64,000 nucleotides of DNA from Paenibacillus lutrae (lineage in GTDB: Bacteria > Bacillota > Bacilli > Paenibacillales > NBRC-103111). This document shows, piece after piece, positions 58,883 to 64,000 of this stretch (its first letter is position 1; every line of letters starts with the position of its first letter). The notes under the pieces were generated by a model. It was not told where the DNA came from. It did not search any database and was given only the letters and a program-made list of their open reading frames with translations. The translations under genes were made by a program, and so were the position numbers. The stretch covers positions 1-64,000 of the forward strand of contig NZ_RHLK01000014.1 in NCBI RefSeq assembly GCF_009757775.1, given 5' to 3'.

Positions 58883-60220
58883 TTAACGAAGCGCGGCAAG
58901 TTCTTCTGTCATATCGTCGAGGAAGCTCTCCACCGCCCGGGTGCTTGTCGCGGATTCATAGTATCCGATGGTCAGAGTAAGAACATCCCGGTACGTGCTG
59001 GCCCCGAGCGCAAAGTTAGGCGCGTATTGGACAGGCGAGAGCATATAGGCCCGGTAGGCTTCCGCCGATCCGAAGGAGACCGCAGACGCGGAGAGTCTGC
59101 CGAAATTAGTGAGGCCGGGAATCGCTCTGCCCGAGCTTGCTCCCTGCCGTGCCTGCTCGCCGAGCCACTGCAGAGCCCCTGCGTACCCGGCCTGGGCGAT
59201 CAACTCCATGGAGATCGCGGTCTGGATACCCGGCAGGTTCTGCTTCCACTGCGTGAGCTGGCCCGAAACGCGCAGCAGTGTGTCTGCGAATGGCTCCGAT
59301 TCGCAATGTTCCAGGGTCAGGTAGCCCATCCCGGACAGATTGCTGACCGCAGCCATTGTCCCGGAGGGAAGGAACCGGCGCAGATCAACGGTGACGCTTG
59401 CCGTCTGCGGGAGGCTGCGGTCATAATCGGCTGTCCGCAGCAGTCCGCGGAACAGCGCTGCGGACAGCAGGTCGTTGACTGTGGCCCCGTGCCTCTTGGC
59501 ATAGGCATAGATGCGCTCCAGCCGCTCACCCTCGAGTTGGCGTATGGCTACACGAGGCCGGGCGAGCTCTCCCGGCAGCGAAGGAAACATCCAAGCGGCT
59601 TGTTTCATCTGTCCGGGATCGAAAGCCGCATGGATGTCCCGGATGCCGAGTGTGCTGAACAGCGGCCCGTGATCACGGCATTTGCCGCGCGCTTCTGCCA
59701 GCCGCGGTTCAGTGCCGGACTGTTCTGCGGCAAGGCCGGAGTAGACTTCCGCGAGCAGGGCGATGTATGCTTTCAGGCCGGCACCGTCCGAACAGGCGTG
59801 GAAAATCTTCACGCAAAGCGTATCTTCCTTACCGCGGATGAGCCGGGCTTGGACGAGGGGGCTGTGCTGGCGGTCGAACGTTTCGGTGAAATAAGCGCAG
59901 ACGGCTGACTGGCTGCTTTCACCGGCTGCAAGCTCCAGAAGTGTACAAAGCCGCAAATCTTCGGCATCATCACGGACCTGCCAATAGGGCTGGAGCGGGT
60001 CTTCAACGAACCGGCAGCCGAGAACCGGTTCCAGTTGAACGGTGATTTTCATCGCTTTTTCCAGAGTAAGCAGATTAATCCGCTGCTTAAAGTGCAGCAC
60101 GTATCCGATTACCTGGTCTGAAACGTGATAGCTCGCTATGTAATTAAATAGATCGGAAGGAGTTGCGGGATAACGTGAAGGCAAAGAATTCTTATCACAA
60201 TCATTAATGGTAAGCGACAT
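58883..60220 (-). CDS. HxxxDG acyltransferase (condensation/AATase-like)
   Basis: A 445-residue soluble protein of the chloramphenicol-acetyltransferase superfamily. The active-site motif HACSDG (H141, D145, G146) and later VDLRRFLPSG and NFALGAS regions fit stand-alone condensation-like or alcohol acetyltransferase proteins. No adenylation or carrier domain adjoins, so it probably acylates a free alcohol or lipid rather than a peptide on an NRPS. AAGGAG lies eight bases before ATG. It is divergent from the ABC-2-type exporter at 60518, which could export the product. Confidence 0.75.
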   Translation of the reverse strand: MSLTINDCDKNSLPSRYPATPSDLFNYIASYHVSDQVIGYVLHFKQRINLLTLEKAMKITVQLEPVLGCRFVEDPLQPYWQVRDDAEDLRLCTLLELAAGESSQSAVCAYFTETFDRQHSPLVQARLIRGKEDTLCVKIFHACSDGAGLKAYIALLAEVYSGLAAEQSGTEPRLAEARGKCRDHGPLFSTLGIRDIHAAFDPGQMKQAAWMFPSLPGELARPRVAIRQLEGERLERIYAYAKRHGATVNDLLSAALFRGLLRTADYDRSLPQTASVTVDLRRFLPSGTMAAVSNLSGMGYLTLEHCESEPFADTLLRVSGQLTQWKQNLPGIQTAISMELIAQAGYAGALQWLGEQARQGASSGRAIPGLTNFGRLSASAVSFGSAEAYRAYMLSPVQYAPNFALGASTYRDVLTLTIGYYESATSTRAVESFLDDMTEELAALR

Positions 60221-60418
60221 GGGAAAAACTCCTTTTTATAAACAAAAATTATTTATGTTTATTATATACCAAACATTATATTAAATAGTTTATAAAATAG
60301 TCAATTAAAATTAAACGAAATGCTGATTTGTTTGTAATTGGGCAGTCAGGAGAATATATCGTTAGAATTTTTTTGGCTGGCAGTAATAGGAAACGAAATA
60401 CGAGTTCATGAGAAAGAG

Positions 60419-60448
60419 TTGACAAGAGGATCTGAAAGAGAGTAATAT
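60419..60448 (+). promoter_or_regulatory. Promoter of the ABC-2/PadR unit
   Basis: TTGACA (60419-60424), 18 bases, TAATAT (60443-60448). The -10 overlaps the first AGTAAT half-site. Confidence 0.6.
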
Positions 60449-60478
60449 TTCTAATCAGATTACTTTGTTTAGAGTAAT
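60441..60478. promoter_or_regulatory. Three AGTAAT half-sites, possible PadR operator
   Basis: AGTAAT (60441-60446), ATTACT (60459-60464) and AGTAAT (60473-60478). The inverted pair spans the -10 and predicted start. The PadR protein encoded at 61761 is the natural candidate. Confidence 0.45.
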
Positions 60479-60517
60479 TAAATTGTATTATAAAATCCGT
60501 ATAGAGGTGGACCGTAT

Positions 60518-61681
60518 ATGAAAAGTTTTGTTACCCTGCTAAAAGATAAGAGTGTGATTGGCGGCATTGTTATGGCGCTGTTCTACCAAATTGTGTTCAT
60601 CAGCGTGTTTATGTATGGATACAGCGCGGTACCCAAGAATATAGATCAATTGTCCGTTTCGATTGTGAATGAAGATACAAAGGCCGGCAAAGACATTGCA
60701 GAACAGCTGCAGAAGCAGCTTCCATTTCAAATAACTAGTGATTCTTCTCTTGCTGAGGCCAAAGAAGAACTGAATGACCGCAAGACTCATATGATTGTCC
60801 ACATCCCGGCAAATTTCACGGAGCAGCTCTCGAAGCAGGGAGAGCAGGTTAAGATGGATTTCCTGATTAACCAGTCCAACCCCGCGATGGTGACCAGCAC
60901 CATGCAGCAGGTGGTTTCGCAAATTACGGGGAGCCTTAACCAACAGTTCGCTGTCCAAGGTGTGCAGGGAATTCTACAGGGAATGAACGTGCCGGAAGAA
61001 CAGGCCAAACAGCTCTCGGAACAGGTTCCGGCCAAGCTGGCCGCCAATGTAATCAACAGCAACGAAGTGCCCGCGGGCATGCATAACCAGATGGCTCCAT
61101 TCTTCTTATCGATGGTCAGCTATGTAGGTGCGATGATTTTCTCTATGCTGGTAGTCGGGGCGACTCTTGCGCGCAGGAAGGAACTCGGCACTTGGCAGGC
61201 ATTCTGGTCGGCGCAAGGCATCAATGCCCTGGTGTCGCTGGTAGTTCCGGTAGTCGGATTAACGATTTATTTCCTGGTGCAGGGCGGCTTCGGCGGGGAA
61301 ATATTTATGAAAGCTTGGATGCTTCAAGCACTAGAAATGTTTGCCGCTATTGAGTTTATGTCGATTTTCTGTTTGCTGCTCGGCGACAAAGCGATTTTCG
61401 TCAACATCACGCTCTTGCTTATGCAAACGATCAGCAGCGGTGCCGTAATGACGCAGGATATGATGCCGGGGCTTTTCAAAGCACTGAGCTATGTCTCCGT
61501 GATGTTCTACAGTGTTCAGACCAGCTTCAGCATTCTGTTCGGAGGGGGACAGGCGGGTGTCCATTTGCTGGGACTCGCTCTTATGGCCGTTATTTCGCTT
61601 TTGGTCGGAACCGGTATTTATACGCTGAAGAACGCCAAAGCTCTCCGCAAGCCCGCAGTCGTTACGGATACTGCTTCCTGA
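60518..61681 (+). CDS. ABC-2/DUF3533-type membrane protein (YhgE-related)
   Basis: A 387-residue protein with one N-terminal helix (about 14-36), an extracellular domain of about 170 residues (DQLSVSIVNEDTKAGKDIAEQL, LNDRKTHMIVHIPANFTEQL) and a C-terminal five-helix ABC-2-like region (ARRKELGTWQAFWSAQ, MTQDMMPGLFKALSYVSVMFY). This is a short relative of the YhgE/Pip proteins without the long coiled region. AGAGGTGG precedes ATG. A PadR regulator follows after 79 bases on the same strand and may control it. Confidence 0.82.
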   Translation: MKSFVTLLKDKSVIGGIVMALFYQIVFISVFMYGYSAVPKNIDQLSVSIVNEDTKAGKDIAEQLQKQLPFQITSDSSLAEAKEELNDRKTHMIVHIPANFTEQLSKQGEQVKMDFLINQSNPAMVTSTMQQVVSQITGSLNQQFAVQGVQGILQGMNVPEEQAKQLSEQVPAKLAANVINSNEVPAGMHNQMAPFFLSMVSYVGAMIFSMLVVGATLARRKELGTWQAFWSAQGINALVSLVVPVVGLTIYFLVQGGFGGEIFMKAWMLQALEMFAAIEFMSIFCLLLGDKAIFVNITLLLMQTISSGAVMTQDMMPGLFKALSYVSVMFYSVQTSFSILFGGGQAGVHLLGLALMAVISLLVGTGIYTLKNAKALRKPAVVTDTAS

Positions 61682-61760
61682 GGCATTTTGATGTACACTA
61701 GGGTAGGGAGTCCGTGTTGTGACCGGCTCTCTCGATATGCTTCTACAGGAGGGACTTTAA

Positions 61761-62291
61761 GTGTCACTTCAAGTGTTTATTCTGGGAGTCCTATGCGCAG
61801 GCAACCATCATCCGTATGACATCAAAAAAATGTTTAAACGGAAAAATATCGACGAAATCCAGAAGATAAACGATGGAACCTTGTACTACAATTTTGATGC
61901 GCTGCTGAAAAAAGGGTACATTGAGAAAATCGAGGTTACGCGGGACGAGAACCGGCCGCAGAAAACCACGTATGGCATTACGGATGCGGGGCGTCAAGCG
62001 CTGGAGCAGGAAATTTATACGAAGTTTAAAAATTTTACCGATGTTGAATCTTTGTATTCGGCTGCCCTGTTCATTAAACATGCAGACCCGAACAAGCTGG
62101 CTTTTCTTATTGAAGAAGGCATTGAGAAACTGCAGGGGAAAATTCAGCATCATGACGAGATCTGGGTAACCATCCGGGACGAATCGCCCCCGATCATTCA
62201 TCTGATCCAGGAGCACACGCTCAGCCGGATCAAGCTTGAGCTGGACTGGCTGGAGAAGCTGCTTGTACATGTGAAGAATGCGAAACAGTAG
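61761..62291 (+). CDS. PadR-family regulator with Vir-type C-terminal domain
   Basis: A 176-residue PadR (subfamily s1). The winged helix has FILGVLCAGNHHPYDIKKMF, INDGTLYYNFDALLKKGYIEK and KTTYGITDAGRQAL; residues about 90-175 form the helical dimerisation domain. GTG is the start, preceded by AGGAGGG. It probably represses the upstream exporter gene, judging by the half-sites at that promoter, and both may sit on one transcript. A perfect palindrome terminator lies about 110 bases downstream. Confidence 0.88.
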   Translation: MSLQVFILGVLCAGNHHPYDIKKMFKRKNIDEIQKINDGTLYYNFDALLKKGYIEKIEVTRDENRPQKTTYGITDAGRQALEQEIYTKFKNFTDVESLYSAALFIKHADPNKLAFLIEEGIEKLQGKIQHHDEIWVTIRDESPPIIHLIQEHTLSRIKLELDWLEKLLVHVKNAKQ

Positions 62292-62400
62292 GACGGGGCG
62301 GTCCGCATTCGGCTTCGGGAAGAATATCGCGAGGATAGCGCTGCAGGGACGGCCTATGTGATGCGTGATGTTCCTCCATCCGGTGGGAACAAGGGGTCAA

Positions 62401-62440
62401 AAAAGGCAGTCTGAATGTACATTCAGACTGCCTTTTTGTT
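62401..62440. terminator. Bidirectional terminator
   Basis: AAAAGGCAGTCTGAATGTAC runs directly into its reverse complement and ends in TTTTTGTT; the minus side also has T (TTTTTTGA). It separates PadR from the convergent DUF3298 gene. Confidence 0.9.
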
Positions 62441-62565
62441 ATGTCTGCACGCTCGCTGGGAGTGGGACCTGTCTGCGAGAAATCGCCTGTTACTGGGCCG
62501 ATGTCCCCAATCTGAGCCGGGTCTCATCGTGGCCTGAGGATTCACCGGCGGAACAGCCGGATGAT

Positions 62566-63189
62566 TTAAGCCAAATCCGCTGCCAGTTTCTCAAGCGGTC
62601 CGTCTGGCGCTGCGATGTTCTGCAGGTCGTAGACCGAGATAGGGAACATCGGGAAACCGACATAATAGGGAGTGATTTCGTACAACCGGAAGTACAACAC
62701 GAGCGATTTGTCCGCCAGATAGTAGGACTGATCAGGCCAGATCGAATCGAACTTATCAAGCAGGGGGATTTGCCTTTGCCTGATCTGTTCAGCTACATGT
62801 TTAGACAAAACTTCTACATAGTCGCTTCCGGGCTTAAATAAATCGGCGAGGCTGTACTCCTTGCCGGTAATCACATCCAGTGACAGAGAATCTGCCACCG
62901 TGTAACCGTGAGCCATCGGAGAGGAATAAGCATAGTTGCTAGCTATGAAGCTGAGCAGTCCTCTCTGATTGTTTTTCAACTCGTAGTGACCGATCATTTC
63001 CTTGAATGTACCGGTCTGGTACTTCTTTTGTTCCTGAGCCAGCGATGTCACTATCCCGGTGATCTTCTGGTTGATCTGGTTCTGCACGCGTACAGGTTTA
63101 AGGCCGGTAACGCGGGGATAGTAAATCGTAACGCCGGGAGAGGACACGGATTCGCTCTGTATGTGCACGGGAAGCTCGAAAAGAGCCAT
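62566..63189 (-). CDS. DUF3298/DUF4163 protein without membrane anchor
   Basis: A 207-residue protein. IYYPRVTGLK, NYAYSSPMAHGYTVADSLSLD, GKEYSLADLFKPGSDYVEVL and the C-terminal PYYVGFPMFPISVYDL follow the DUF4163-DUF3298 order known from RsiV-type anti-sigma factors and other surface proteins. Unlike RsiV it has no N-terminal membrane segment or signal peptide, so it appears cytoplasmic. AAGGAAGAAGG precedes ATG. The peptide-transporter gene lies directly upstream on the same strand; a functional link is not evident. Confidence 0.78.
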   Translation of the reverse strand: MALFELPVHIQSESVSSPGVTIYYPRVTGLKPVRVQNQINQKITGIVTSLAQEQKKYQTGTFKEMIGHYELKNNQRGLLSFIASNYAYSSPMAHGYTVADSLSLDVITGKEYSLADLFKPGSDYVEVLSKHVAEQIRQRQIPLLDKFDSIWPDQSYYLADKSLVLYFRLYEITPYYVGFPMFPISVYDLQNIAAPDGPLEKLAADLA

Positions 63190-63254
63190 TAGCCTTCTTC
63201 CTTTCCGGTTGCCGTATTGCTACAGCCTATTGCAGCCGGATGGAATTTAGAAGA

Positions 63255-64000
63255 CTAATCCATGAGTCTCGTAATCTTGCGGCTAAACACGAGAAGGATA
63301 CTTCCGAGTACAATCGCCATGGTTCCGATGAGGGCAAACACTTCGAAGTACCCGAGTGTTTTTGTGAAGGAAGCAAGCTGTCCTCCCAGAATATTCGCTA
63401 CTCCTGTGCTCGCGAGCCAGACACCCATAAGAAGCGAAGCAAGCTTGGCCGGTGCAATACGGCTGACCATGGATAGTCCGACCGGGGATAAGAACAATTC
63501 CCCTAGCGTGTGAAACAAGTAGGTGAAGACGATGAACAGCAGATTGGCCCGTCGCTGCACGGATTCGGGATCTTCACCCGTCTGAGAGACGGCAGTGAGG
63601 AGAACCATATAGCCGAGTCCGAGCATGATCATCCCGATTGCCATTTTGACCGGCACGCTCAGATCGCCGCGTTTGGAACGCGCCAGTCTTGTCCACAGCA
63701 TGGACACCAGCGGAGCCAGCAGAATAATGAAGAACGGATTGACGGACTGGAACCAGGAGGTCGGAATTTCCATTCCGAATACTTCCCGGTCCACAAACCG
63801 GTTCGTATAAATCGTCAGCGAGCTGCCCGCTTGTTCGAAACCGGCCCAGAAAAAGACGACGAAACTGGCCAGAATCACGATTACGGCCGTACGCCGCTTC
63901 TCCAGAGGGGTGAGCGGGGTCTTGGACGTCTGGCTGCTGCCGTCGGCCGAAGCCGCTTTTCCGACAGGTTCTTTGCCGATATTCCCGAGGTAACGGGGGC
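63255..64000 (-). CDS. Peptide:proton symporter (POT family), 5' part outside window
   Basis: The C-terminal 248 residues of a POT/PTR transporter, entering at the window end and stopping at 63255. LLFIVFTYLFHTLGELFLSP (F-x-Y-x-x-x-x-x-G-E-L-x-x-S-P-V-G-L) is the PTR2 signature, and FWAGFEQAGSSLTIYTNRF is typical of DtpT/YclF. It imports di- and tripeptides with protons. At least five membrane segments are in the visible part. The start codon lies beyond base 64000. Confidence 0.9.
   Translation of the reverse strand, partial: PRYLGNIGKEPVGKAASADGSSQTSKTPLTPLEKRRTAVIVILASFVVFFWAGFEQAGSSLTIYTNRFVDREVFGMEIPTSWFQSVNPFFIILLAPLVSMLWTRLARSKRGDLSVPVKMAIGMIMLGLGYMVLLTAVSQTGEDPESVQRRANLLFIVFTYLFHTLGELFLSPVGLSMVSRIAPAKLASLLMGVWLASTGVANILGGQLASFTKTLGYFEVFALIGTMAIVLGSILLVFSRKITRLMD

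Overview
This 64 kb window looks like a chromosomal piece of a Paenibacillus-type Firmicute. Supporting signs are the strong GGAGG-type ribosome binding sites, frequent GTG/TTG starts, moderately GC-rich DNA, a secreted S-layer-homology (SLH) protein with Paenibacillus-style architecture, Bacillus-like gene pairs (DUF1641-ndh, glpP-glpD, HxlR/azoR) and many intrinsic terminators. No rRNA, tRNA, insertion sequence, phage gene or CRISPR array was seen, so the window reads as ordinary chromosome rich in envelope-defence and transport genes.

Layout. 0-12 kb: a cytoplasmic alpha-amylase, a very large SLH-anchored protein with three complete GH18 chitinase domains, a TPM-domain membrane protein, a YceI-family protein, and a small basic protein converging on a Hanks-type kinase. 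12.4-17 kb: a response regulator, a histidine kinase and a three-gene LanFEG-like ABC transporter. 17-24 kb: housekeeping genes (lipid kinase, RluF, split ThrE-type exporter, DUF1641 plus NDH-2, DedA, YczE-like). 24.5-31 kb: a heterodimeric ABC exporter and a nuclease-helicase fusion. 31-36 kb: DUF4385, GlsB, a cold-shock protein, two coupled membrane proteins, and a PadR/membrane-protein pair. 36-40 kb: a glycerol-phosphate region (phosphodiesterase, MgtC-like protein, GlpP, GlpD) with two matching terminator leaders. 40-54 kb: MarR with an MMPL exporter, a UbiC-like protein, MarR with a second heterodimeric ABC exporter, HxlR/azoreductase, and a YhgE/Pip protein. 53.7-64 kb: a cystine-type symporter, an EAL protein, a dGTPase-like HD protein, truncated haemoglobin, an HxxxDG acyltransferase, an ABC-2-type protein with PadR, a DUF3298 protein and a peptide transporter cut by the window end.

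The main theme is repeated pairing of a small regulator or two-component system with a membrane exporter: RR/HK with LanFEG, MarR with MMPL, MarR with ABC, PadR with ABC-2, PadR with a membrane protein. Several have visible operator-like repeats. The most coherent regulatory system is the glycerol-3-phosphate one. The promoter of the phosphodiesterase-mgtC-glpP genes and the glpD leader both carry a GGAGA(A/T)CAGGAGA element directly before an intrinsic terminator, and the antiterminator GlpP lies inside the first transcript, which predicts positive autoregulation. The most unusual gene-level features are the triple-GH18 chitinase, an ABC exporter subunit that seems to start at CTG, and three exactly 18-bp-spaced repeats in the yceI promoter.
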